From positions 585,965 to 649,964 of the forward strand of contig NZ_FMVC01000001.1 of assembly GCF_900101855.1 (NCBI RefSeq): DNA of 64,000 nt, given 5' to 3'. Both the position numbers and the translations under genes were made by a program. The notes under the pieces are model-generated. The model was not told where the DNA came from. It saw only the letters and a list, made by a program, of their open reading frames with translations, and did not search any database. The stretch is from Flavobacterium anhuiense (GTDB taxonomy: Bacteria; Bacteroidota; Bacteroidia; Flavobacteriales; Flavobacteriaceae). This document shows, piece after piece, positions 25,114-33,854 of this stretch; the stretch's first letter is position 1, and each line of letters opens with the position of its first letter.

Positions 25114-25449
25114 ATGGCAACTCAAAAATTCTATCTGGCTTTAGACCTAAAAGATGATGCCAATTTAATTGCAGAATACAAAGAACTGCATGAAAATGTC
25201 TGGCCAGAAATCAAGAAAAGCATTCAAGATTCTGGAATTGAAGTTCTAGATATTTACTGTACTGGAAACCGATTGTTTATGATTATCGAGGCTGATGCCG
25301 ATTTTACTTTCGAAAAGAAAGATCAGGCTGATGCTGCAAACGAAAAAGTTCAGGAATGGGAAACTTTAATGTGGAAATTTCAGCAAGCTCTACCATGGGC
25401 AAAACCAGGACAAAAATGGGTTGTAATGGATAAGATTTTTGGATTATAA
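25114..25449 (+). CDS. L-rhamnose/L-fucose mutarotase (RhaM family)
   Basis: A 111-residue ferredoxin-like-fold sugar mutarotase of the RhaM (DUF718) family. Landmarks are the EYKELHENVWPEIKKSI segment with the catalytic His, and a late WVVMDKIFGL. It supplies the correct anomer of a 6-deoxysugar to the dehydrogenase. It starts 10 bases after the FAH hydrolase stop and ends the operon, with a terminator following. Confidence 0.87.
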   Translation: MATQKFYLALDLKDDANLIAEYKELHENVWPEIKKSIQDSGIEVLDIYCTGNRLFMIIEADADFTFEKKDQADAANEKVQEWETLMWKFQQALPWAKPGQKWVVMDKIFGL

Positions 25450-25471
25450 CTTCTAACTTTCTTCAAATGAT

Positions 25472-25504
25472 AAAAAAAGGATTTCAACTTTGGAATCCTT
25501 TTTT
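25472..25504 (+). terminator. Terminator of the deoxysugar operon
   Basis: AAAAAAGGATTTC and GGAATCCTTTTTT form an A-T-rich stem of about 12 bp with a 6-nt loop and a T run, 23 bases after the mutarotase stop. Confidence 0.85.
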
Positions 25505-25608
25505 GTTTTGAAGCAAAATGAGATTAAAACTTTAATATAAAATAAATTATATATTCATCCTTTTGATTATTTTAGTCGCATAAAAATCAAACCTAATTAA
25601 CCAAAAAA

Positions 25609-26214
25609 ATGAAAAAACTAATTATTGCATGTTTCCTTATTTCAGGAGCTATGTTTGCCCAAGACATTAATATTGTTCAAGGAAATTTTGACTTTTTAAA
25701 AGATCAGAAAGAAATCAATACCATATTTGATTATAGTAATTTTACTATGATGAAAGAGAAAAAATCTGAGGCGCAATATGTAAAAGAACACAAAGCTGAT
25801 TTAGACGAAAAAGCAAAAGGAAACGGGAATCTTTGGGAAAAAAGATGGATTGTGGCAAAAGATCAAATATGGACTCCAAAATTTTTGGAAATTGCAAACA
25901 TTGTTTTGACTAAAGAAAAGAAAGACTTAAATTTTCAAGAAGGAATAAATACCCCTTATACTTTAATTGTACAGGCTGTTTGGATCTATCCAGGCTGGGA
26001 CGCAGGAATTATGAAGCAGCCAGCAAAAGTAACAACCAATTTGAAGTTTGTTGAAACGGCTAACAAATCAAATGTATTGTTAGAAATTAACAGTGAAGAA
26101 GCTCCAGGAGACCAATGGGGAAGCAATTTTAATAATGAAACCCGAATTGGTGAAGGATTCGCAAAAACAGCAAAAACACTGTCAAAACTTATAGTGAAAA
26201 AAGCATATAAATAA
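25609..26214 (+). CDS. Secreted protein of unknown function
   Basis: I do not recognise this 201-residue protein. It begins with a clear signal peptide (MKKLIIACFLISGAMFAQ, cleavage after AQ is typical for the phylum). The mature part is Lys-rich with WEKRWIVAKDQIWTPKF and a late VQAVWIYPGWDAG stretch; no membrane segment or lipobox. It stands alone, with its own terminator, and faces the flavin oxidoreductase gene. Nothing ties it to the pigment cluster except position. Confidence 0.8.
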   Translation: MKKLIIACFLISGAMFAQDINIVQGNFDFLKDQKEINTIFDYSNFTMMKEKKSEAQYVKEHKADLDEKAKGNGNLWEKRWIVAKDQIWTPKFLEIANIVLTKEKKDLNFQEGINTPYTLIVQAVWIYPGWDAGIMKQPAKVTTNLKFVETANKSNVLLEINSEEAPGDQWGSNFNNETRIGEGFAKTAKTLSKLIVKKAYK

Positions 26215-26242
26215 AAAAAAAGCTCTGATTATTCAGAGCTTT
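26213..26242. terminator. Bidirectional terminator between convergent genes
   Basis: AGCTCTGA (26221-26228) and TCAGAGCT (26233-26240) form a perfect 8-bp stem with a 4-nt loop after nine A. The stop codon of the minus-strand gene (26229-26231) lies in the loop. Confidence 0.82.
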
Positions 26243-27479
26243 GTTCTTTTTGCATATTTAGCAAATACGCCATATTGGCAATTACGTGATCATGTTTTTT
26301 GACAAACGAATTTTCTTCGTTCCACACATAACCAGCTAAAACGGCACATATTTTTTCTTTAACTTCTGGATTTTCTGGCTGATGGAAGAATAATGTCTGC
26401 AGATTTCCTGTATACCATTCTTGCACGTAAGTGGTGAAAACAGCAATTCCGCGTTTCATGTATTGTGTAAATTCAACTTCCCAATCAACAGGAATTCCTT
26501 GTGATTCTTTCAAATATAATTTTGCTGCTAGCATTCCGGATTCGGTTGCAAAAGCAACTCCAGAAGAGAAAACCGGATCTAAGAATTCAGAACTGTTCCC
26601 TGTTAAGGCAAAACCGTCACCATACATTCTTTTTACAGCTCTTGAGTAGTTTTCTAATTTAACCGGTTCAAACAAAAATTCTGTTCCAGCAAATCTTTTA
26701 ATATAATAATCTGATTTCTGAATGGCATTTCGTAAAGCCTCAGCATTATCTTTATTTTCAGAAAGCGAATTGATGAAATCTGTTGGCCCGACAACACCCA
26801 AACTTGTATTTCCGTTAGAAAATGGAATTACCCAAAGCCAAACTTCGGTTTCCAGAATATCAAACGAAATTTGAGTTCCCTCTACCCCTTCTTCTCTATT
26901 AATATCTTTAACATGGGTAAAAATAGAAGAATGCGGATCTAATTTTGAAGGCGTATCCAAATCTAAAAGCCTTGGCAATACTCGTCCGTATCCGCTCGAA
27001 TCGATGATAAATTTAGCGTGAATTTCTTTTAAATTTCCATCCTTATCTTTTACAATAGTTTTTGAATTTTTCCCTTCAAAAGAAACTTCCAGAACTTCTG
27101 TTTCAAATTCTAAATCAATTCCTTTTCTTATAATTTCCTGAGCCATTGTATTGTCAAAATCAGCTCTTGGAACCTGCCAAGTCCAGTCCCATCCTTCGCC
27201 AAATTTTACGCTGAAATCAAAATTGCATATTTCTTCTCCTCTGATAAAACGAGCTCCTAATTTTTTTTCGAAGTTCATCCCATCTAGGGCGTCAAACAAT
27301 TCTGCTTCAGCAAAATGGTCCATTACACGCGGAATAAGACTCTCGCCTACTACAAGTCTTGGAAACTTTGTTTTTTCTACAACTTTAACCTTTACGTTGT
27401 TTTTAAAAAGGTACGATGCCGAAACACATCCAGACGGTCCCGCACCAATCACTAAAACATCAACAAACTCCTTTGTCAT
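26229..27479 (-). CDS. Flavin-dependent oxidoreductase/halogenase-like protein
   Basis: A 416-residue FAD monooxygenase related to tryptophan halogenases. The FAD loop GAGPSG (12-17) and the halogenase-type WLWVIP (214-219) are visible, as is the second FAD motif around DGFALTGNSSEFLDPVFSSGVAFA. It diverges from the tyrosine ammonia-lyase gene at the edge of the flexirubin cluster. It could chlorinate or hydroxylate the phenol ring of the pigment. Which one cannot be decided from sequence; I did not find an unambiguous halogenase lysine. Confidence 0.82.
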   Translation of the reverse strand: MTKEFVDVLVIGAGPSGCVSASYLFKNNVKVKVVEKTKFPRLVVGESLIPRVMDHFAEAELFDALDGMNFEKKLGARFIRGEEICNFDFSVKFGEGWDWTWQVPRADFDNTMAQEIIRKGIDLEFETEVLEVSFEGKNSKTIVKDKDGNLKEIHAKFIIDSSGYGRVLPRLLDLDTPSKLDPHSSIFTHVKDINREEGVEGTQISFDILETEVWLWVIPFSNGNTSLGVVGPTDFINSLSENKDNAEALRNAIQKSDYYIKRFAGTEFLFEPVKLENYSRAVKRMYGDGFALTGNSSEFLDPVFSSGVAFATESGMLAAKLYLKESQGIPVDWEVEFTQYMKRGIAVFTTYVQEWYTGNLQTLFFHQPENPEVKEKICAVLAGYVWNEENSFVKKHDHVIANMAYLLNMQKEQSSE

Positions 27480-27505
27480 ATTAGAATTATTATCATTAAT
27501 TAGCC

Positions 27506-27513
27506 TACATTTG
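27506..27513 (+). promoter_or_regulatory. -7 promoter element of the tyrosine ammonia-lyase gene
   Basis: TACATTTG matches TAnnTTTG. The start would be near 27520, about 60 bases before the ATG at 27581. It lies in the 100-base divergent region shared with the flavin oxidoreductase. Confidence 0.5.
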
Positions 27514-27580
27514 CCATCATCAAAATAACTACATTTATTTTGATAAATAAAATTAAATTAGCGCAACCAAAATCGATTTG

Positions 27581-29101
27581 ATGAATACAATAAATGAATA
27601 TCTAAGTTTAGCAGAATTTGAAGCCATAATCTTTGGAAAAAACAAAGTTGCCATAAGCGATGTGGTCTTAAATCGAGTAAACGAAAGTTTTAATTTCTTA
27701 AAAGAATTCTCAGGAAATAAAGTAATCTACGGAGTAAATACAGGATTTGGTCCAATGGCTCAATACAGAATTAAGGAGTCAGACCAAATTCAATTGCAAT
27801 ATAATTTAATCAGAAGCCATTCTTCTGGAACTGGAAAACCTTTAAACGCTGAGTGCGCAAAAGCAGCAATTTTGGCAAGGTTAAATACACTTTCTTTAGG
27901 GAACTCAGGCGTTCATTCTTCTGTAATTCATTTAATGGCAGAATTAATCAATAGAGATATTACGCCTTTAATTTTTGAACATGGTGGTGTTGGTGCCAGC
28001 GGAGATTTAGTGCAATTATCACACTTAGCTTTGGTTTTAATTGGCGAAGGCGAAGTTTTTTATAAAGGTGAAAGACGCGCAACAGCAGAGGTTTTCGAAA
28101 TTGAAGGTTTAAAACCCATTCAAGTAGAAATTAGAGAAGGTCTGGCGTTAATCAACGGAACTTCTGTAATGACAGGAATTGGAGTAGTAAATGTTCATTA
28201 TGCAAAAAAATTATTAGACTGGTCGTTAAAAGCTTCTTGTGCAATTAACGAATTAGTTCAAGCTTACGATGATCATTTCTCAGAAGAATTAAACCAAACC
28301 AAACGTCATAAAGGACAGCAGGAAGTTGCTGAAAGAATGAGACAAAATCTTTCTGACAGTACTTTGATCCGTAAAAGAGAAGACCATTTATATTCTGGCG
28401 AAAACACCGAAGAAATCTTCAAAGAAAAAGTTCAGGAATATTATTCATTAAGATGCGTTCCTCAAATTCTTGGGCCAGTTTTAGAAACTATTAATAATGT
28501 CGCTTCTATTTTGGAAGACGAATTTAACTCGGCAAACGATAATCCAATCATCGACGTGAAAAACAAACACGTTTACCACGGCGGAAATTTCCACGGAGAT
28601 TACATTTCGCTTGAAATGGATAAACTGAAAATCGTTATTACGAAATTAACGATGTTGGCAGAACGCCAATTGAATTATTTATTGAATTCTAAAATCAACG
28701 AAATTCTTCCTCCATTCGTAAACTTAGGAACATTAGGTTTTAATTTCGGAATGCAGGGTGTTCAGTTCGTTGCCACTTCAACCACTGCAGAATGCCAAAC
28801 ATTATCTAACCCAATGTATGTGCACAGTATTCCAAACAACAATGACAACCAAGACATTGTGAGTATGGGAACCAATGCGGCAGTAATTACATCAAAAGTT
28901 ATCGAAAATTCTTTTGAAGTTTTAGCAATCGAATTAATCACTATTGTTCAGGCAATTGATTATTTGAAACAAAAAGATCAAATCTCGTCTACGACTAAAA
29001 AATGGTACGACGATATCAGAAATATAATTCCAGAATTTAAAGAAGATCAAGTAATGTATCCTTTTGTTCAAAAAGTAAAAGATTATTTGATCAACAGTTA
29101 A
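27581..29101 (+). CDS. Tyrosine ammonia-lyase (flexirubin starter unit)
   Basis: Removes ammonia from L-tyrosine to give 4-coumarate, the aryl starter of flexirubin. 506 residues of the aromatic ammonia-lyase family. The A-S-G triad that forms the MIO group is at 139-141 (GGVGASGDLVQLSH), with YGVNTGFGPMA (50-60) and the FGMQGVQFVATSTTAEC region. The sequence is very close to the well-studied F. johnsoniae TAL, as I recall it. TTG at 27578 precedes the ATG; the ATG is the likely start. Histidine lyase is the alternative but unlikely here. Confidence 0.93.
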   Translation: MNTINEYLSLAEFEAIIFGKNKVAISDVVLNRVNESFNFLKEFSGNKVIYGVNTGFGPMAQYRIKESDQIQLQYNLIRSHSSGTGKPLNAECAKAAILARLNTLSLGNSGVHSSVIHLMAELINRDITPLIFEHGGVGASGDLVQLSHLALVLIGEGEVFYKGERRATAEVFEIEGLKPIQVEIREGLALINGTSVMTGIGVVNVHYAKKLLDWSLKASCAINELVQAYDDHFSEELNQTKRHKGQQEVAERMRQNLSDSTLIRKREDHLYSGENTEEIFKEKVQEYYSLRCVPQILGPVLETINNVASILEDEFNSANDNPIIDVKNKHVYHGGNFHGDYISLEMDKLKIVITKLTMLAERQLNYLLNSKINEILPPFVNLGTLGFNFGMQGVQFVATSTTAECQTLSNPMYVHSIPNNNDNQDIVSMGTNAAVITSKVIENSFEVLAIELITIVQAIDYLKQKDQISSTTKKWYDDIRNIIPEFKEDQVMYPFVQKVKDYLINS

Positions 29102-29117
29102 CTGCTGGTTATAATTA

Positions 29118-29266
29118 TTTTTAAACACATAGAAACAATAGATTTTAGTTTTAAATAAAAGAAAAAAGGTAAAAGAAAAAACTAGTTTTCACATATCGCT
29201 ATGTTTATTTCAAAAAAGTGAAACGCCTTTTATTGACAAAGAAAAACTATGTTTCTATGTGTTAAA
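29118..29266. repeat. CACATAG-family inverted repeat, copy B
   Basis: Left arm with AAACACATAGAAACAATAG (about 29121-29141) and right arm CTATGTTTCTATGTGTT (29247-29263). Inner elements CACATATCGCTATG and GAAACGCCTTTTATTG correspond in order to those of copy A at 19561. Confidence 0.8.
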
Positions 29267-29355
29267 TTAAATCTTGGTTAATTTGTAATTTCATCCAAAG
29301 GTTTAAAACAGTTAAAAATCTTTAATTTACAGTATTAATATTGAATCTTAAAACC

Positions 29356-30567
29356 ATGAAAAAGTCACTTGTTTTTTTATTGCTATCCTGCATTCAATTT
29401 GTTAATAGCCAAGAATTAGCATTAGTTAAGAAAAATGCTAAAATTGGATATCTGTCTAAAGACGGATCTTTTAAAATAGAGCCTCAATATAAATCTGCCA
29501 GAAGTTTTTCTGAAGGTTTAGCAGCTGTAGAAAATGGCGGAAAATGGGGATTTATCGATGCAAAAGGAAGCTGGGTAATTCCAGCCGATTTTAAAGATGC
29601 TAAAGATTTTAACAGCGGAATTGCAGTTGTACAAAAAGACAAAGACTGGGTTTACATTAATACAAAAGGAGAAATTCAAAAAGCACCTGCCTCAGAAAAA
29701 TTATTTGATTTTAATGACGGCGTTGCTTTTATCAGACAAAATAATAAAGTTGGGCTAATCAACAATAAAATGGGAGTGGTTTTAGAACCAAAATACGACC
29801 AGATCAAACCATTTGAAAATGGATACGCCAGAGTTGAATTAAACAAAAACTGGGGAATTATTGACACTAACGGAAAAGAATTGGTTGAACCTATTTATGC
29901 CGAAGTTGGAAACTATTTTAAAGGCACAACTTGGGCAAGGAAAGACAAAACTTTCGGATTGGTAAGCGGCGGAAAATTTATCCCGGTTGACGGAGCTGAA
30001 AAAATCTGGGATTTTGAAACTCAAGATTTGACTTACGCTAAGAAAAACGGAAAAATTGGATATATCGATTTAAAAGGAAATTGGGTAATTCTTCCTATTT
30101 ATGATAAAGGAAAAGCGTTCTCAAAAAACCTTGCTCCTGTTTTAGTTGGAAAAAAATGGGGATTCATTAACCCACAGGGGAAATTTGTAATCGAACCAAC
30201 TTACAACGATGCCGAAGTTTTCAGCACAAACGGTTTAGCACCAGTAAAAGAAAGCAACTGGGGATTCATTAATGAATCTGGAAAACTGGTAATTCCAACT
30301 CAATATGGGATCACTACAAATGCTATTATTGCCATGTTTACACAACAAGACAAAGGATTTATTGGTGGTGTAGCCAGAGTAAAAAACGAAGGGAAATGGG
30401 GATTTCTTAAACCTGACGGAACAGTTTTGGCCAACCAATGGTTTGAAAATGCGGAACTGTTTTCTAAAAGTGCAGAAAAACCTCAGCCTGCTGCAGCTCC
30501 AGCCGAAAAACCAAAAGAAGAAACTAAACCAATAGCTAAAAAACCAGCAGCGAAAAAAAAGAAATAA
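29356..30567 (+). CDS. Secreted WG-repeat protein
   Basis: A 403-residue exported protein built of about ten WG repeats: units such as GKWGFIDAKGSWVIPA recur throughout, each about 40-45 residues. A signal peptide precedes (MKKSLVFLLLSCIQFVNSQ), so the ATG at 29356 is the start, not the upstream in-frame TTG. The C-terminal tail from about 375 is Ala/Lys/Pro-rich. Function unknown; WG repeats are thought to bind proteins or envelope components. It lies between TAL and fabG but need not belong to pigment synthesis. Confidence 0.85.
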   Translation: MKKSLVFLLLSCIQFVNSQELALVKKNAKIGYLSKDGSFKIEPQYKSARSFSEGLAAVENGGKWGFIDAKGSWVIPADFKDAKDFNSGIAVVQKDKDWVYINTKGEIQKAPASEKLFDFNDGVAFIRQNNKVGLINNKMGVVLEPKYDQIKPFENGYARVELNKNWGIIDTNGKELVEPIYAEVGNYFKGTTWARKDKTFGLVSGGKFIPVDGAEKIWDFETQDLTYAKKNGKIGYIDLKGNWVILPIYDKGKAFSKNLAPVLVGKKWGFINPQGKFVIEPTYNDAEVFSTNGLAPVKESNWGFINESGKLVIPTQYGITTNAIIAMFTQQDKGFIGGVARVKNEGKWGFLKPDGTVLANQWFENAELFSKSAEKPQPAAAPAEKPKEETKPIAKKPAAKKKK

Positions 30568-30596
30568 TATTTATCTCCAAATAAATTAGAAATTTG

Positions 30597-30636
30597 CATA
30601 AATGAAATCGCATTCTATAACGCGGTTTCATTTATG
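30597..30636. other. 15-bp hairpin upstream of fabG
   Basis: CATAAATGAAATCGC (30597-30611) and GCGGTTTCATTTATG (30622-30636) pair over 15 positions with one G-T wobble and a 10-nt loop. No T run follows, so it is not a standard terminator. It lies 26 bases before the fabG start. Confidence 0.7.
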
Positions 30637-30662
30637 ACGAATAAAAATAAAACCAACATTAA

Positions 30663-31394
30663 ATGAAATGTGTATTAGTAACAGGCGGTTCAAGAGGAAT
30701 TGGAAGTGCGATTTGTAAAAAACTAGCCGTAGAATCCGATTATCATATTCTGATTAACTATCATTCGAATAAAACGGCTGCCGAAGAAACATTGCAAGAA
30801 GTACAAAAATTAGGTGCAACAGGCGAAATCTTAGGATTTGACGTTTCTAATTTTGAAGAAGTACAAAATGTTTTAACTGCTTGGCAGGAAGCCAATCCTG
30901 AAAAATTGGTTGAAGCCATTGTAAACAATGCCGGAATTACCAAAGATGGCCTTTTTATGTGGATGACACCAGAAGACTGGAACGGCGTTATGAACACAAG
31001 TGTTAACGGTTTCTTTAATGTTACGCAATTTTTTATTCAAAAAATGTTACGCAATAAATATGGCCGAATCGTAAATATAGTTTCTGTTTCTGGAGTAAAA
31101 GGAACTGCAGGACAAGCCAATTATTCTGCGGCAAAAGGTGCGATCGTAGCAGCAACTAAGGCCCTAGCGCAAGAAGTTGCCAAAAGAAATATTACTGTAA
31201 ATGCTGTTGCTCCGGGCTTTATTAGAACCGATATGACGAGCCAACTGGACGAAAAAGAATTATTAAAATTAATTCCGGTAAATCGTTTTGGGGAAGCAGA
31301 AGAAGTAGCAGATTTGGTAAGCTTTTTGATTTCTAAAAAAGCAAGCTATATTACAGGAGAAATTATCAATATAAACGGCGGAATATATTCTTAA
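30663..31394 (+). CDS. fabG: 3-oxoacyl-ACP reductase (FabG-like)
   Basis: Reduces the beta-keto group of ACP-bound intermediates with NADPH, one step per polyene extension cycle. A 243-residue SDR with TGGSRGIG (7-14), NNAGITKDGLFMWM, S in VSVSGVKGTAGQANYSAAKGA (catalytic S, Y and K intact) and the FabG-type end SYITGEIININGG. Flexirubin and aryl-polyene clusters carry a dedicated FabG, and the following ketosynthase and ACP genes fit that role. Confidence 0.92.
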   Translation: MKCVLVTGGSRGIGSAICKKLAVESDYHILINYHSNKTAAEETLQEVQKLGATGEILGFDVSNFEEVQNVLTAWQEANPEKLVEAIVNNAGITKDGLFMWMTPEDWNGVMNTSVNGFFNVTQFFIQKMLRNKYGRIVNIVSVSGVKGTAGQANYSAAKGAIVAATKALAQEVAKRNITVNAVAPGFIRTDMTSQLDEKELLKLIPVNRFGEAEEVADLVSFLISKKASYITGEIININGGIYS

Positions 31395-31462
31395 GAATGG
31401 TATGTTTGCGAGATTATTTTAAGATTGTTAAACATATAAATTACACTTTAAGGATAAAAAAT

Positions 31463-31470
31463 TACTTTTG
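31463..31470 (+). promoter_or_regulatory. -7 element before the first ketosynthase gene
   Basis: TACTTTTG, a full TAnnTTTG match, ends 7 bases before the ATG at 31478. It suggests an internal promoter in the pigment cluster with an almost leaderless message. Confidence 0.45.
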
Positions 31471-31477
31471 AAAGACG

Positions 31478-32713
31478 ATGAATAGAAGAGTTGTAATTAC
31501 TGGAATGGGAATTTATTCTTGTATCGGAACTTCTTTAGACGAAGTAAAAGATTCGTTGTACGAAGGAAAATCTGGTATTCAGTTTGATTCTGAACGAAAA
31601 GAATTTGGTTTTCAATCGGCCTTGACAGGAATGGTTCCGAAAACCGATCTTAAAAATTTATTGACAAGAAGACAACGTATGAGCATCGGCGAAGAAACCG
31701 AATATGCTTATATGGCCACTATAGAAGCATTGAAAAATGCGAATATTGATGACGCTTTTTTTGATACTCACGAAGTAGGTATTATGTACGGAAACGATAG
31801 TGTTTCTAAAGCTATTATTGATGCAACAGATATCATACGAGAAAAAAAAGATACTGCTCTAATTGGTTCTGGAGCCATTTTCAAATCGATGAATTCTACG
31901 GTTACGATGAATCTTTCCACGATTTTTAAACTTCGCGGCATCAATCTTACCGTTAGTGCCGCTTGTGCGAGTGGTTCTCACTCAATCGGTTTGGCTTATT
32001 TTTTAATTAAAAGCGGTTTTCAAGACATTGTAATTACTGGCGGAGCTCAAGAAATCAATAAATATGCAATGAGCAGTTTTGATGGATTAGGTGTTTTTTC
32101 TAACAGAGAAGGAGATCCAACAAAAGCGTCAAGACCTTTTGATGCTGGTCGTGATGGACTTATCCCGAGTGGCGGAGGAGCCACTTTAATTCTTGAAAGT
32201 TACGAATCTGCAATTGCGCGCGGTGCCAATATTATCGCAGAAATTGGTGGGTACGGATTTTCTTCAAACGGAGGACACATCTCAACTCCAAACGTCGAAG
32301 GGCCTGCGACAGCAATGAAACGCGCACTTGACGATGCAAAATTAGAAGCTTCGGATATTGAATATATAAATGCTCATGCCACCTCAACTCCTGTTGGAGA
32401 TGCAAACGAAGCAAAAGCCATTTTTGAAGTTTTTGGAGAAAAAAATCCTCCGGTAAGCTCTACAAAATCTATGACAGGCCACGAATGCTGGATGGCCGGA
32501 GCAAGCGAAATCATTTATTCTATCTTAATGATGCAGCATGATTTTATTGCACCAAACATCAATTTGGAAAACCCAGACGAAGATGCGTCAAAATTAAATT
32601 TAGTTAAAACTACGTTAAACAAAAAATTTGACATATTTTTGTCCAATTCTTTCGGTTTCGGAGGAACCAACTCTGCGTTGGTGGTTAAAAAGTTTAAATT
32701 GAACAATGAATAA
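31478..32713 (+). CDS. Beta-ketoacyl-ACP synthase (FabF-like), pigment cluster
   Basis: Condenses malonyl-ACP with a growing acyl chain. 411 residues of the KAS I/II fold with a complete active site: C163 (SAACASGS), H300 (INAHATSTPVGDANEA), K330 and H335 (STKSMTGHE). It overlaps the following ACP gene by 8 bases, so the two are probably translated together and work as a pair. One of five ketosynthase-like proteins in the cluster; which chain it builds cannot be told from sequence. Confidence 0.92.
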   Translation: MNRRVVITGMGIYSCIGTSLDEVKDSLYEGKSGIQFDSERKEFGFQSALTGMVPKTDLKNLLTRRQRMSIGEETEYAYMATIEALKNANIDDAFFDTHEVGIMYGNDSVSKAIIDATDIIREKKDTALIGSGAIFKSMNSTVTMNLSTIFKLRGINLTVSAACASGSHSIGLAYFLIKSGFQDIVITGGAQEINKYAMSSFDGLGVFSNREGDPTKASRPFDAGRDGLIPSGGGATLILESYESAIARGANIIAEIGGYGFSSNGGHISTPNVEGPATAMKRALDDAKLEASDIEYINAHATSTPVGDANEAKAIFEVFGEKNPPVSSTKSMTGHECWMAGASEIIYSILMMQHDFIAPNINLENPDEDASKLNLVKTTLNKKFDIFLSNSFGFGGTNSALVVKKFKLNNE

Positions 32714-32960
32714 AGAAGAGATTATAGCAAAAATTAATGGTTTTTTAGTTGATGAATTTGAAGTTGATAATGACGACATTGAACCAAATGCTAATTTAAA
32801 AGATACACTTGGGTTAGACAGTCTGGATTATGTTGACTTAGTCGTTTCAATAGAGGCAAACTTTGGTGTAAAACTAGTTGAAGCAGATTTTGTTGGAATT
32901 TCTGATTTTCAAAGTTTTTATGACTTAATCGAAACTAAAATCAAAGCCAAATCAGCTTAA
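32706..32960 (+). CDS. Acyl carrier protein 1
   Basis: An 84-residue acyl carrier protein. Ser39 in LGLDSLDYVDLV is the phosphopantetheine attachment site; the protein is acidic, as expected. It overlaps the ketosynthase stop by 8 bases and its own stop is followed directly by the acyltransferase start, so three genes form one tight unit. Confidence 0.93.
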   Translation: MNKEEIIAKINGFLVDEFEVDNDDIEPNANLKDTLGLDSLDYVDLVVSIEANFGVKLVEADFVGISDFQSFYDLIETKIKAKSA

Positions 32961-33845
32961 ATGAGTCAATGGGATGGTAAATCCAAAGGAACTGTTTTAG
33001 GTTATAAAATATTCGTTTTTTTAATTCAAAAAGCGGGTGTAAAAGCTGCTTATGTCTTACTTTACTTTGTTGCTTCTTATTATTTTTTATTTCTAAAAAA
33101 AAGCAACAGAGCCATTTTTTATTATTTTAAAGAAAGACTTCAGTATTCCTATTTCAAATCTAAAAAGATGGTTTTCAAAAGCTATTATACTTTTGGGCAA
33201 ACCATTATTGACAAAATTTCTATTTCGGCAGGAATGCGCAACAAATTCACGTACGAATTTGATGGAATAGAAACACTAAAAAAATTACTTGCCGAGAAAA
33301 AAGGCGGTGTTTTAATTAGCGCTCATGTTGGTAATTTTGAAATTGCAGAACATTTTTTTGGAGAAATCGACCTTGATTTCCAAATCAATCTCGTTACAAC
33401 AGATTTAGAACATTCTGCCATTAAAAATTATCTGGAAAGCGTTTCTAAAAAACCTACCGTAAAATTTATTATCATCAAAGAAGATCTTTCTCATATTTTT
33501 GAGATCAATGCTGCTTTGGCCAAAAACGAACTGATCTGCTTTACAGGTGACCGTTATTTTGAAGGAACAAAATCACTTTCCGAGAATCTTTTAGGCAAAG
33601 AGGCCAATTTCCCTGCAGGTCCATTTCTAATTGCTTCAAGATTAAAAGTTCCTGTAGTTTTTGTTTATGTAATGAAAGAACCAAATCTTCATTATCATTT
33701 GTACGCAAGAGAAGCCGAAGTAAAACACCGTGACGAAAAAGCGCTTTTGAAAGAATATGTAAAAAGCGTAGAGAGCATCCTTCATCAATACCCTTTACAA
33801 TGGTTCAATTATTTTGATTTTTGGAACGATATAAAGGAGTCTTAA
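32961..33845 (+). CDS. Acyltransferase of the LpxL/HtrB family
   Basis: 294 residues of the lysophospholipid/lipid A acyltransferase family, which moves acyl groups from ACP to an acceptor at the inner membrane. One membrane segment near 30-50 and an HxxxxE active site in SAHVGNFEIAE near residue 120. It follows the ACP with no gap. In the pigment context it may join the polyene acyl chain and the dialkylresorcinol, or act on a lipid. Lipid A acylation is the alternative. Confidence 0.85.
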   Translation: MSQWDGKSKGTVLGYKIFVFLIQKAGVKAAYVLLYFVASYYFLFLKKSNRAIFYYFKERLQYSYFKSKKMVFKSYYTFGQTIIDKISISAGMRNKFTYEFDGIETLKKLLAEKKGGVLISAHVGNFEIAEHFFGEIDLDFQINLVTTDLEHSAIKNYLESVSKKPTVKFIIIKEDLSHIFEINAALAKNELICFTGDRYFEGTKSLSENLLGKEANFPAGPFLIASRLKVPVVFVYVMKEPNLHYHLYAREAEVKHRDEKALLKEYVKSVESILHQYPLQWFNYFDFWNDIKES

Positions 33846-33854
33846 ATTTTTTCC

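Noticed and set aside
27581-29101. Histidine ammonia-lyase of histidine breakdown
   Set aside because: No hutU, hutI or hutG nearby, and the sequence is of the F. johnsoniae TAL type inside a pigment cluster.
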